Made by a program: the position numbers and the translations under genes
In this document: positions 1-8,738 of the stretch, piece after piece
How the letters are laid out: every line of letters begins with the position of its first letter
Position numbering within the stretch: the first letter of the stretch is position 1
From: an uncultured Bacteroidia bacterium
GTDB taxonomy: Bacteria > Bacteroidota > Bacteroidia > Bacteroidales > Prolixibacteraceae
Direction of reading: 5' to 3'
Assembly: GCA_903923905.1 (NCBI GenBank)
Contig: CAIXZH010000085.1
Span: 1 to 60,651 of the forward strand
Length of the DNA stretch: 60,651 bases
Notes under the pieces: model-generated
Database searches by the model: none
The model's input: the letters and a program-made list of their open reading frames with translations, nothing else
What the model was told of the DNA's origin: nothing

Positions 1-1
1 C

Positions 2-3000
2 GGAACCGGAGTTGCTGTTGGGTTGAGCGGCTCAGAAACAGGTATCAGCTACCAGTTACAGGTTGATGCAGTCAATACGGGTTCAGTGGTACCCGGAACC
101 GGTTCGGCGATCAGTTTTGGTTTGCAGACGGCAGCCGGCACCTACACAGTGATAGGCTCCAACGGAACGACGAGTTGCAGCAATACCATGACAGGTAATG
201 TGGCTATAGCTATTGTGGTTTTACCAGCACCGGTTATTTCGGGCACAGCATCAGTATGTGCAGGCGCAACGGGTTCAACCTACAGTGTAACTGCAACAGC
301 TGGAAATAGTTATGTTTGGGCAATTAACGGGGGAACCATTACTTCAGGTGGTGGTACTAATTCGATTAGTGTTACCTGGGGTACAGGATCAACAGGAACT
401 GTAGATGTTACAGAAACTTCTGGCATTTGTTCAACTGCTGCCACTCAATTTGCGGTGACTATTAATACGTTGCCTGTTCCTACAATTACCGGAACAACTT
501 CAGTATGTGCCAGTTCTTCTGGTAATATTTATTCAACTGAAACAGGTATGACCGGCTATTCATGGTCAATAAGTTCAGGTGGCACAATCACAGCAGGTAG
601 CGGAACCAATGCAATAACAGTTACATGGAATACTGCAGGAGCTCAAACTGTTAGTGTTAATTATAATAATACCAATGGATGTGCAGCAGTTTCAGCTACT
701 GTTTATAATATCACAGTTAATCCATTACCGGCTGTTGCCGGGACCATCACAGGTATTGCTTCGGTCTGCCAGGGACAAACGGCAGTTGCCTACACTGTTC
801 CTGCTATTACCAATGCGACAAGTTATGTTTGGGTGTATTCTGGAACAGGTGCTACCATTACAGGCACAACAAATGCTGTTACCATTACTTTTGCTGCCAC
901 AGCAACTTCAGGTAACCTGACTGTTTACGGTTCGAATACCTGCGGAAATGGTGCCATCTCGGCAAATTATGCAGTCACAGTAAATCCGTTACCTTCGGCT
1001 GCAGGAACCATTACGGGCACTGCTACGGTTTGCCAGGGACAAACAGCAGTTGCCTACACAGTTCCGGTCATCGCAAATGCGACAAGCTACGTATGGGCCT
1101 ATTCAGGAACTGGGGCTACCATCACAGGTACAACAAATGCTGTTACCATTGCTTTTGCTGCGGCTGCAACGGCGGGTAACCTGACTGTTTATGGTACGAA
1201 TACGTGCGGCGACGGTGCCACATCGGCAAATTATGCAATCGGTGTAAATCCGTTACCGGCAGCTGCAGGGACCATCACGGGTACAGCAACGGTCTGCCAG
1301 GGACAAACGGCAGTTTCCTACGCTGTTCCGGCCATTACCAATGCAACAAGCTATGTATGGACCTATTCAGGAACCGGTGCAACCATCACCGGAACAACAA
1401 ACACAGTTACCATTACCTTTGCTGCGACAGCAACATCTGGGAACCTGACTGTTAGTGGCTCTAATACATGTGGAAATGGTATTGTTTCTGCAAATTACGC
1501 AGTCACAGTAAATCCGTTGCCGGCTGTAGCAGGGACCATAACAGGTACTGCTTCGGTTTGCCAGGGACAAACGACAATTGCCTATACTGTTCCTGCTATT
1601 ACCAATGCGACGAGCTATGTCTGGGCCTATTCAGGAACAGGTGCGACTATCACCGGTACAACTAATGCTGTTACCATAACTTTTGCTGCCGCAGCAACTT
1701 CAGGTAACCTGACTGTTTACGGTTCGAATACCTGCGGAAATGGTGCCATCTCGGCAAACTATGCAGTCACAGTAAATCCGTTACCGCTGGTGACCTTTAC
1801 TGCCCAGCCAGGTGCAAGTGCCTTTACAACCAGGGATGTGACCTACACAACCCAGGCAGGAATGACCAACTACATATGGGTATTTCCGGGAACTTCAGGG
1901 GTTGATTACACAATAATCTCTGGAGGAACGACTACCAGTAATACAGTTACATTACAATATTTAACGGCTGGCAGTAAGATTGTCACTGTCAATTATTCCA
2001 ATGCAAATGGTTGTACAGCAGCTGCACCAACTTCCTCTACGGCAACAACTGTAAGTGTTCTTCCAACGATAACGATCACTGCAACAGATGTTCACAAGAC
2101 CTATGGTTCAGCACTCACCGGTCCGGTTTCTTCCACTTCATTTACAATTACCGGAACCCTGCAGGCAGGCGACAATATTACTGCGGTTATTATCAATTAC
2201 GGAACAGGGGCCACTGCAGCCAGTGTGGTCGGAACCTATACCGGTTCTGTGACACCATCGGCTGCTTCAGGAACTTTTAATGCGGCTAACTATAATGTGG
2301 TATATGTCAGCGGAAATTTAATTGTAGATCCAGCGCAGCTAACCATTACCGCCAATAATGTCACCAAAAACTTTGGCACCACCATAACCGGCGGAGCGGG
2401 TTCTACTGCCTTCACCTCAATAGGATTGCAGAATGGCCAGACTATTGGCTCGGTCACAATTGCGTATGGTACAGGTGCTGCGGCAGCAGCTGCAGTCGGA
2501 ACGTATACGGGGTCTGTGACGGCATCCGCTGCTACCGGCGGAACGTTTACTGCGGGCAACTATACAATAGTTTATGTTGCCGGAAATATTATTGTCAATC
2601 CGGCCGGTACACTAACAATCACAGCCACAAATGTGACCAAAACCTACGGTACAGCTATTACGGGTAGTGCAGGTTCGACGGCGTTTACTGCTGTGGGGCT
2701 TCTGAATGGCGAAACCATTGGTTCAGTTACGATCACCTATGGTACCGGAGCTGCAGCAACAGCTGCAGTAGGGACCTATACCGGTTCAGTCACTCCATCA
2801 GCCGCATCAGGAGGTACATTTAACCCTGCTAATTACACCTCAATCGTGTATGCTTTAGGTAATATAATTGTTAATCCGGCCCAACTGACCATCACAGCCA
2901 ATACGGTGACCAAGAATTTTGGCACAACTATTACCGGCGGGCCTGGTTCAACAGCCTTTACGGCAGCCGGGTTACAGAATGGTCAGACTATTGGCTCAGT

Positions 3001-6000
3001 TACGGTCGCCTATGGCACAGGATCTGCTGCTTCAGCAGTTGTCGGAATCTATGCAGGTTCTGTGGCTGCCTCTGCACCTACTGGTGGAACCTTTACGGCA
3101 AGCAACTATACAATTTCCTACGTTTCTGGAAATATTGTTGTTAATGCGGCTGGCACATTGACTATTACTGCTACCGATGCGACTAAGACCTACGGTACTC
3201 TCCTTGCGGGTGGAGCGGGTTCAGCTGCATTTACGGCTGAGGGCTTGCTAAACGGCGAGACTGTTGGATCAGTGACAATCGCCTATGGTTCAGGTGCTTC
3301 AGCAACTGATGCTGTAGGAACCTATACCGGTTCAATCACACCATCTGCCGCGATAGGGGGTACTTTTAACCCTGGTAACTATACATCAATCGTTTATGTA
3401 GTTGGTAATCTGATTGTGAATCCGGCTCAACTCACTGTCACTGCCAATAATGTGTTCAAGAACTTTGGAACCTCCATTACCGGGAGTACAGGTTCAACTG
3501 CCTTTACATCTACCGGGTTACAGAACGGTGAGGCTATTGGTTCGGTTACTATTGGTTATGGTGTCGGAGCGGCCGCTACAGCTGCCGTAGGAACCTATAC
3601 CGGTTCAGTAACCGCGTCAGCGGCAACAGGTGGAACATTTATGGCCGGCAATTATACTATTAACTATGCTGCCGGAAATGTAATTGTTAATCCTTCCGGT
3701 ACACTTACCATTACAGCCACTGATGTCACGAAGACATACGGTTCTGCCCTTTCAGGAGGTGCGGGTTCAACTGCCTTTACTGCAATAGGCTTACTGAACG
3801 GTGAAACAATTGGTACAGTGACGATCAATTTTGGTTCCGGAGCTGCTGCTACAGCGGCTGTAGGGTCTTATTCCGGTTCGGTTATACCATCAGCTCCGTC
3901 CGGAGGAACCTTTAATCCCGCCAACTATTCAATTGTATTTGTTTCCGGGAATCTGGTTGTTAATCCGGCACCATTGAATATCACTGCGACTGACGTCCAT
4001 AAGCCCTTAGGTGATGTACTCACAGGAGGTACAGGTTCAACAGCTTTTACCTCAGTTGGTTTACAAAACGGACAGACCATTGGTTCAGTCACTATTGCCT
4101 ATGGAATTGGTTCCGCAGCTACGGATCCTGTTGGTACTTATCCATCCTCTGTGATGCCATCGGCGGTTACTGGCGGTTCATTTATTACCAGTAATTATAC
4201 CATTACCTATACTAACGGAGACATTATCGTGGATCCAGCAGGTACTTTGACCATCATCGCAAAAAATAAAAACAAGACCTATGGTGATGTACTTACCGGC
4301 TCAGAAGGTTCCACAGATTTTACCGTTTCCGGTTTGGTAAATGGCGAGACGATCAGTTCTGTGACAGTCGCTTATGGAACAGGAGCCGCCGGAGCAGCTG
4401 TTGTGGGTACCTACACTGGTTCTGTAACGGTTTCGTATCCCGTGGGTACTTTTAACTCTGCCAACTATACCGCAATAAACTTTGTTCCGGGTAACATCAT
4501 TGTTGGTATGGCTCCTCTGACAGTAACAGCAAATAGCCGGAGTCACGTTTACGGTACAACCCTTACCGGAGATGGTGCAGGTTCCACTGCTTACACTTCG
4601 GCGGGCCTGCAAAACGGAGAAACAATTGTCTGGGTTACGACAGCTTATGGCGCAGGCAAGCTTGCTACTGCAGCCGTTGGAACCTATTCGGGATCAGTGG
4701 CTATTTCCGCTGCAGTCGGAACGTTTAATCCGGCTAACTATGCGGTTACCTACAACAATGGAGACATCACAGTTATACCGGCCCAATTGACTATTACCGC
4801 CAACGATGTGGTTAAAAATTTCGGTTCTACACTGACCAATGGCCTAACCTCAACGGCTTTCAACTCTGTTGGATTACAGAATGGCGAAACCATTGGATCT
4901 GCATCGATTGTTTATGGCAACGGAGCCCAGGCTTACTCTCCATCCGGAACCTATTCAGGTCAGGTTGGGATATCAGCTGCGACAGGCGGAACATTTATTG
5001 CCGGCAACTACCAGATCGCATATGTGGCCGGAACAATCTTTGTCGGTTTACCACCTTGGCTGACGGTTACCGCTGACGCCCAAAGCAAATGTGCAGATGG
5101 AGCACCCTTTGCCGCCAATGGTTACACAGTGACCTACAGCGGATTTACTGACGGAGATACTCCTGCAGTTTTGGGTGGTACCGTATCCTATAGCGGGAAT
5201 GCAATAGGTGCTACAAATGCGGGCAGTTATATCATTATACCCGGAGGATTAAGTTCGGCAAAATATTCCTTCATTTATGTCAATGGAACCTTAACAATTA
5301 ATCCGGGGCCAGTAGTCATCATAAATAACCCTGCACTAGTCTGCTCGACTACGACGGTTGATCTTACTGCAGCAGCAGTAACGGCCGGTAGTTCCTCAGG
5401 ATTAATGTTTACCTATTGGATGGATGCAGGTGCAACTATTGCCATGGAGACACCATCGGAAGCAGCAGCGCCTGGCACTTATTATATAAAAGGAACTGCT
5501 ACCGGAGGATGTTCAACAACCAAACCGGTTATAATAACAGCCAATCCTGCCCCAACGCTGATCATTAGTAATCCGGCAGCAGTTTGTACACCGGCGACAG
5601 TGAATATTACTTCAGGCGAAGTGACAGCTGGGAGTACACCAGGATTAGTTTATACCTACTGGACTGATCCGGATGCTACGGTAAGGTATAACACACCTTC
5701 TGCTGCAACAAACGGTACTTATTACATCAAAGGGACTACCTCTTTGGGATGTTCCGATATTAAGCCGGTTAAGGTAAAAATTAATCCAATTCCTGATCCG
5801 ACAATCGATGGAGATGCAAATCCTTGCATCGGGTCAACCCAAATTTATAAAACGGAATCTGAAAGGAGCGGGTATGAATGGATTGTATCTGGAGGTGGTC
5901 AAATAATTGCTGGCGGAACAGCAACTGACAGCACTGTGACGGTAACCTGGAATGGAGGAGGTAACCAAACAGTATCTGTGAATTATTCCAATGGCTCCAA

Positions 6001-6838
6001 TTGTAAAGGTACAACTGCAAGAGTAAAAAATGTTATTGTGACCAATAATCCTGCTGCTGCCGGACCAATCACCGGTGAGCGTTCTGTATGTGCCGGATCT
6101 CAGAATGTTGTCTATACTGTTCCTCCTGTTGCCAATGCTACTTCCTATGCCTGGTCTATCCCTTCAACTGTAGCAACCATTGTACAAGGGGACGGGACAC
6201 CTGGCATTACAGTAAATTTTGCATCCGATGCAGAGTCAGGAAATATATCGGTTTCCGGAGTGGGATGTACCAATGGTACTCCTTCAAATCTTGCAATTTC
6301 AGTAACTCAACGTCCAGGAGATGCTGGAAGCATAACCGGAGAACATACTTTTAGCATTGGAACTAGTGGAGCGGTCTATACTGTCGATCCGATAGCAAAC
6401 GCTACAAGTTATAACTGGTCTTTGCCTCCAGGTGCAACAATTGCTTCCGGCGCTAACACCGATAGCATTTCTGTTGATTTCGGAGAATCAGCTGTTGCCG
6501 GTAATTTGTCAGTTTATGGATCAAACGTTTCCAGTTGTCCCAATGGTGCTGCTTCACCGGACTTTGCATTAACAATACCAGAGAAATCGTTTGGAATCTA
6601 TCCTGTCCCCAGCAATGGAGTTTTTACAGCTTCAATTACATTCCCGGTCGAATCGACTTTCACTCTTAGAATATATGACCATTTGGGAAATAAAATTATG
6701 GAGATAGTGGATGCCCGGACAGTCGGCGGATCCTGGGAAAAGATCATTGATCTGGGATCCGTTTCCAATGGCCTCTATTTTGTAGAATTCTATAACGCCT
6801 CATTTCAGGAGGTTCTCAAGTTAATAATTAATAGATAG
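2..6838 (+). CDS. Giant surface protein with PKD/Ig-like and MBG repeats and a T9SS sorting domain (5' end outside window)
   Basis: The frame is open to the left edge, so the start and signal peptide are missing; at least 2,279 residues are visible. From the N-terminus it has Cys-containing PKD/Ig-like modules, four nearly identical 88-residue copies carrying a TVCQGQT core, about 12 MBG-type domains (TYG or NFG near the start of each, then GTYTGSV), two modules ending in TYYIKG, and more PKD-like modules with VCAGS. The last ~80 residues start at FGIYPVPSNG and end in LKLIINR, the pattern of a type A T9SS sorting domain. The protein should be exported through the outer membrane and anchored on the surface or released. 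Such proteins act as adhesins or surface scaffolds; no enzymatic domain is visible. Ligand unknown. Confidence 0.93.
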   Translation, partial: GTGVAVGLSGSETGISYQLQVDAVNTGSVVPGTGSAISFGLQTAAGTYTVIGSNGTTSCSNTMTGNVAIAIVVLPAPVISGTASVCAGATGSTYSVTATAGNSYVWAINGGTITSGGGTNSISVTWGTGSTGTVDVTETSGICSTAATQFAVTINTLPVPTITGTTSVCASSSGNIYSTETGMTGYSWSISSGGTITAGSGTNAITVTWNTAGAQTVSVNYNNTNGCAAVSATVYNITVNPLPAVAGTITGIASVCQGQTAVAYTVPAITNATSYVWVYSGTGATITGTTNAVTITFAATATSGNLTVYGSNTCGNGAISANYAVTVNPLPSAAGTITGTATVCQGQTAVAYTVPVIANATSYVWAYSGTGATITGTTNAVTIAFAAAATAGNLTVYGTNTCGDGATSANYAIGVNPLPAAAGTITGTATVCQGQTAVSYAVPAITNATSYVWTYSGTGATITGTTNTVTITFAATATSGNLTVSGSNTCGNGIVSANYAVTVNPLPAVAGTITGTASVCQGQTTIAYTVPAITNATSYVWAYSGTGATITGTTNAVTITFAAAATSGNLTVYGSNTCGNGAISANYAVTVNPLPLVTFTAQPGASAFTTRDVTYTTQAGMTNYIWVFPGTSGVDYTIISGGTTTSNTVTLQYLTAGSKIVTVNYSNANGCTAAAPTSSTATTVSVLPTITITATDVHKTYGSALTGPVSSTSFTITGTLQAGDNITAVIINYGTGATAASVVGTYTGSVTPSAASGTFNAANYNVVYVSGNLIVDPAQLTITANNVTKNFGTTITGGAGSTAFTSIGLQNGQTIGSVTIAYGTGAAAAAAVGTYTGSVTASAATGGTFTAGNYTIVYVAGNIIVNPAGTLTITATNVTKTYGTAITGSAGSTAFTAVGLLNGETIGSVTITYGTGAAATAAVGTYTGSVTPSAASGGTFNPANYTSIVYALGNIIVNPAQLTITANTVTKNFGTTITGGPGSTAFTAAGLQNGQTIGSVTVAYGTGSAASAVVGIYAGSVAASAPTGGTFTASNYTISYVSGNIVVNAAGTLTITATDATKTYGTLLAGGAGSAAFTAEGLLNGETVGSVTIAYGSGASATDAVGTYTGSITPSAAIGGTFNPGNYTSIVYVVGNLIVNPAQLTVTANNVFKNFGTSITGSTGSTAFTSTGLQNGEAIGSVTIGYGVGAAATAAVGTYTGSVTASAATGGTFMAGNYTINYAAGNVIVNPSGTLTITATDVTKTYGSALSGGAGSTAFTAIGLLNGETIGTVTINFGSGAAATAAVGSYSGSVIPSAPSGGTFNPANYSIVFVSGNLVVNPAPLNITATDVHKPLGDVLTGGTGSTAFTSVGLQNGQTIGSVTIAYGIGSAATDPVGTYPSSVMPSAVTGGSFITSNYTITYTNGDIIVDPAGTLTIIAKNKNKTYGDVLTGSEGSTDFTVSGLVNGETISSVTVAYGTGAAGAAVVGTYTGSVTVSYPVGTFNSANYTAINFVPGNIIVGMAPLTVTANSRSHVYGTTLTGDGAGSTAYTSAGLQNGETIVWVTTAYGAGKLATAAVGTYSGSVAISAAVGTFNPANYAVTYNNGDITVIPAQLTITANDVVKNFGSTLTNGLTSTAFNSVGLQNGETIGSASIVYGNGAQAYSPSGTYSGQVGISAATGGTFIAGNYQIAYVAGTIFVGLPPWLTVTADAQSKCADGAPFAANGYTVTYSGFTDGDTPAVLGGTVSYSGNAIGATNAGSYIIIPGGLSSAKYSFIYVNGTLTINPGPVVIINNPALVCSTTTVDLTAAAVTAGSSSGLMFTYWMDAGATIAMETPSEAAAPGTYYIKGTATGGCSTTKPVIITANPAPTLIISNPAAVCTPATVNITSGEVTAGSTPGLVYTYWTDPDATVRYNTPSAATNGTYYIKGTTSLGCSDIKPVKVKINPIPDPTIDGDANPCIGSTQIYKTESERSGYEWIVSGGGQIIAGGTATDSTVTVTWNGGGNQTVSVNYSNGSNCKGTTARVKNVIVTNNPAAAGPITGERSVCAGSQNVVYTVPPVANATSYAWSIPSTVATIVQGDGTPGITVNFASDAESGNISVSGVGCTNGTPSNLAISVTQRPGDAGSITGEHTFSIGTSGAVYTVDPIANATSYNWSLPPGATIASGANTDSISVDFGESAVAGNLSVYGSNVSSCPNGAASPDFALTIPEKSFGIYPVPSNGVFTASITFPVESTFTLRIYDHLGNKIMEIVDARTVGGSWEKIIDLGSVSNGLYFVEFYNASFQEVLKLIINR
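716..1771 (+). repeat. Four tandem 264-bp repeats (88-residue PKD/Ig-like units)
   Basis: Units begin at 716, 980, 1244 and 1508, each at a V-N-P-L-P codon run; the spacing is exactly 264 bp, and the same start recurs at 1772 before the sequence diverges. The core encoding CQGQT falls at the same phase in all four. The copies are very similar at the DNA level, which suggests recent duplication or gene conversion and makes copy number likely to vary between strains and assemblies. Confidence 0.9.
2069..5308 (+). repeat. Array of 12 MBG-type domains with 270/273-bp period
   Basis: Equivalent first-strand codons fall at 2069, 2339, 2612, 2885, 3158, 3431, 3704, 3974, 4247, 4517, 4787 and 5060, a period of 90 or 91 codons. 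From the second to the seventh domain the type alternates: KNFG domains, each following a VNPAQ-like linker, and KTYG domains, each following a VNP-GT linker. The effective duplicated unit is therefore about 546 bp. The last domain (from 5060) is more divergent and carries a Cys. Confidence 0.85.
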
Positions 6839-6908
6839 CATTAGATATAAAATAAAAAAATTAGAGTATTGTATTTTGTGTCTGTAAGGAATTCAACGGA
6901 ACAGTCAA

Positions 6909-6970
6909 ATGAAATAGCCATGATGAAATATTCATTTCGTGGGGTAATATCTTTATCAGGGCTATTTCAT
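6909..6970. repeat. Inverted repeat between the adhesin gene and the DUF3313 pseudogene
   Basis: ATGAAATAGCC at 6909-6919 is the exact reverse complement of 6960-6970, with a 40-base centre. It lies 70 bp past the adhesin stop and 75 bp past the DUF3313 stop on the other strand. It could be a shared 3' hairpin, although there is no clean T-run. The rest of 6839-7044 shows nothing recognisable. Confidence 0.4.
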
Positions 6971-7044
6971 ATATATCCACCGGCTTTGAAGAACGCCATG
7001 CACAATCGGCTGTATTCGGATGTTGGGACAGTTCCAATCCTCAT

Positions 7045-7776
7045 TTATAGCCCGGTCTTTGACTCCGTCTGGCTAGCCTTCTCTTCCGCCAGTCGGGTCT
7101 CCAGACGTTCTGCCCACCATTGGAATGACTTCTCGATATCACCAAAGGTGGTGGTGAACTTGCTGCAAATTGCCAACGTTCCGGACCGAGCGTCCAGCAC
7201 AGCGGCAAGACGATCATTGGTTTCGCCATCCAACAGCTCGGCCTCGATAGTCACTGAACCCACTCCGATAGCCGTTCCTTGAAGAGTCTGCTTCACAAGG
7301 CTTAGGAGTTTGAAGGGAACGTAAATGGCAGAGATCCCCCCGATAACGGGTTTAGATCTCATGAAGTCCGTAATTGCTGCATGGATAATCAAGACATCCG
7401 GTCCATCCTTTTCAACTATTGTATAGTTGTTGGACAATTTATTAAACAGTGCGGTGTGAAACAGTTCAATTAGCTTTTGCCGGTTCTCGGGCGAAACCTT
7501 GTTCATGGGAGATTTCGGGTTATCCGACATCCACAGTTCAATTGGCTTAATCCAAATCTTCGCATATTTAGTCCAGTTTACCTTGTGCCGAAAGTAAACC
7601 AGATTGGCTTGGCCATTGGTCCCCTGTCTCATCTGTGAGTAATCTCCAAGAAAGCCAGAAGGCTGATTGCGATTTTTATTTTGCAGCTTGCGTGTTGCTT
7701 TACAAGCGGTTAAACCGATTAGCTAACAGACTGCCAGACCTGCTGTCAGAAGTATTTGGATGGAGGTTCTTTTCAT
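7045..7776 (-). pseudogene. DUF3313-type lipoprotein gene with an amber codon in the signal peptide
   Basis: The body (ATG at 7632 to stop at 7047-7045) resembles DUF3313 lipoproteins: an FLGDYS-like start, a K-W-T-K-Y..W.KPIELW segment, then A.TD......V, and a glycine-rich G.A.GVGSVTIEAELLD segment. That reading frame continues upstream of 7632 through SGFLGDYS and a clear lipobox LTAC to an ATG at 7776 followed by a normal signal-peptide start (MKRTSIQILL). One TAG at 7725-7723 interrupts it, 17 codons after the ATG. As written, the gene cannot make the lipoprotein; initiation at 7632 would yield a protein without an export signal. Base composition is richer in GC than the neighbours and the family is mostly proteobacterial, so transfer is likely (inference). 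A sequencing error at the TAG is possible. Confidence 0.75.
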
Positions 7777-7945
7777 TTAGGTTGCTTTTTATTGTTTGCC
7801 TTTCAATTTGCGTTTCTTAGTCTTATTTCCCTTTCGCATCCTGCACATTGCAGCAAGGTTCTTTTGAGGCCAGGATCAATTCAATCTTTCGAGCCATTCC
7901 GACGGTTTACCATTATTCCGGAGGCAGGCGGGAAGATAGTCCGCA

Positions 7946-8170
7946 ATGACGAAACTGATTATTCAAAATTCGTATAGTGTGATAAAGGGAATAGACCCAG
8001 AGCTCAAGGACAGGATCGCTCGCAATGCGGCGAAAAAAGCAAAAGCCCCAATAAAGGGATTAAGCGACTTCCCAGACAAGGCCCCTAATCCGGTACTCGG
8101 ATGGCCGGAACCCACAAAGCCAAACAATACAGGTGCGAACGTATCACATGGCGGTAAAATGCGGTTTTAA
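7946..8170 (+). CDS. Small hypothetical protein (74 aa)
   Basis: I do not recognise this frame. It encodes a basic, Pro/Lys-rich peptide (AKKAKAP, DKAPNPVLGWPEP) without signal peptide or membrane segment. Upstream GGAGGCAGGCGGGA is purine-rich, but no ribosome site is well placed. It lies in the decayed island between the DUF3313 pseudogene and a hairpin terminator at 8224. It could be a real small gene, a fragment of a larger lost gene, or chance. Confidence 0.3.
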   Translation: MTKLIIQNSYSVIKGIDPELKDRIARNAAKKAKAPIKGLSDFPDKAPNPVLGWPEPTKPNNTGANVSHGGKMRF

Positions 8171-8223
8171 CGGTAAGTGTTTGCAATACGTACACCTTTA
8201 CAATGGACGAAAAATAATTTTAT

Positions 8224-8261
8224 AAAACGCTGACAAATAACATTCTAAGGTCAGCGTTTTT
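8224..8261 (+). terminator. Rho-independent terminator
   Basis: AAAACGCTGAC at 8224-8234 pairs perfectly with 8250-8260 across a 15-base loop, followed by a T-run. It closes whatever transcript crosses the small frame ending at 8170 and insulates the gene starting at 8290. Confidence 0.75.
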
Positions 8262-8289
8262 GCTTTACAGAAAATAACCTAAAAAGGAA

Positions 8290-8598
8290 ATGAAATCAAC
8301 AGTACAAATATTCAACGAACAAGAGGCCGAACGGCAAAAGGCCGTCGAAATAAAGAACAGTTATTTGATCGAGAGCATCGCCGGTTTTGTAGAGCGAGCC
8401 GACCCCTTCGATGTTTTGCGCTCACTGGCCCGGGTAAAAGTGGAATGGCTAATCCCGGAAACAGCCAACAGCAAGGATGCCCAAAAAATAATTTTAAGAA
8501 ACCTCGATGCCTTGGAAGAGCTGCTCCTCGATATAGCAGAGGCAAGCGCGAAGGGCAACCAGCTCCTCCTTGAGAGTTACGAGCAGGCCCCGGATTAA
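8290..8598 (+). CDS. Hypothetical protein (102 aa) of the island
   Basis: Well-formed small gene: AAAAAGGAA precedes the ATG by a few bases, and it is flanked by terminators at 8224 and 8633. The product is acidic and predicted to be almost entirely helical, with heptad-like leucines in the C-terminal half (ILRNLDALEELLLDIAEA). No signal peptide and no family I recognise. Position just before the methyltransferase/nuclease fusion is compatible with an accessory or regulatory role in that module, but nothing in the sequence shows this. Confidence 0.6.
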   Translation: MKSTVQIFNEQEAERQKAVEIKNSYLIESIAGFVERADPFDVLRSLARVKVEWLIPETANSKDAQKIILRNLDALEELLLDIAEASAKGNQLLLESYEQAPD

Positions 8599-8632
8599 AG
8601 GACCCGGAGAAAGACCCAGCGAACGAAAACAC

Positions 8633-8661
8633 AAGCCCGGAATTTTAAGCCCGGGCTTTTT
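8633..8661 (+). terminator. Rho-independent terminator
   Basis: AAGCCCGG at 8633-8640 pairs with CCGGGCTT at 8651-8658 and runs into TTTTT. It ends the transcript of the 102-residue gene, so the following methyltransferase has its own promoter, perhaps the TATATTTG about 30 bases before its ATG. Confidence 0.75.
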
Positions 8662-8738
8662 CGTATCTTTAAAAAACAAACCATGTCTGCCCTTATCAAA
8701 CAAATAATTATATTTGAGAAAATATTTGAATCCCTACC

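Noticed and set aside
716-5308. CRISPR-like regular repetition
   Set aside because: The period is 264-273 bp, in frame with codons, with protein domain repeats and no short spacers.
6869-7282. Rightward 137-residue frame
   Set aside because: It overlaps the DUF3313 body on the opposite strand, has no family features, and the minus-strand frame matches a known family.
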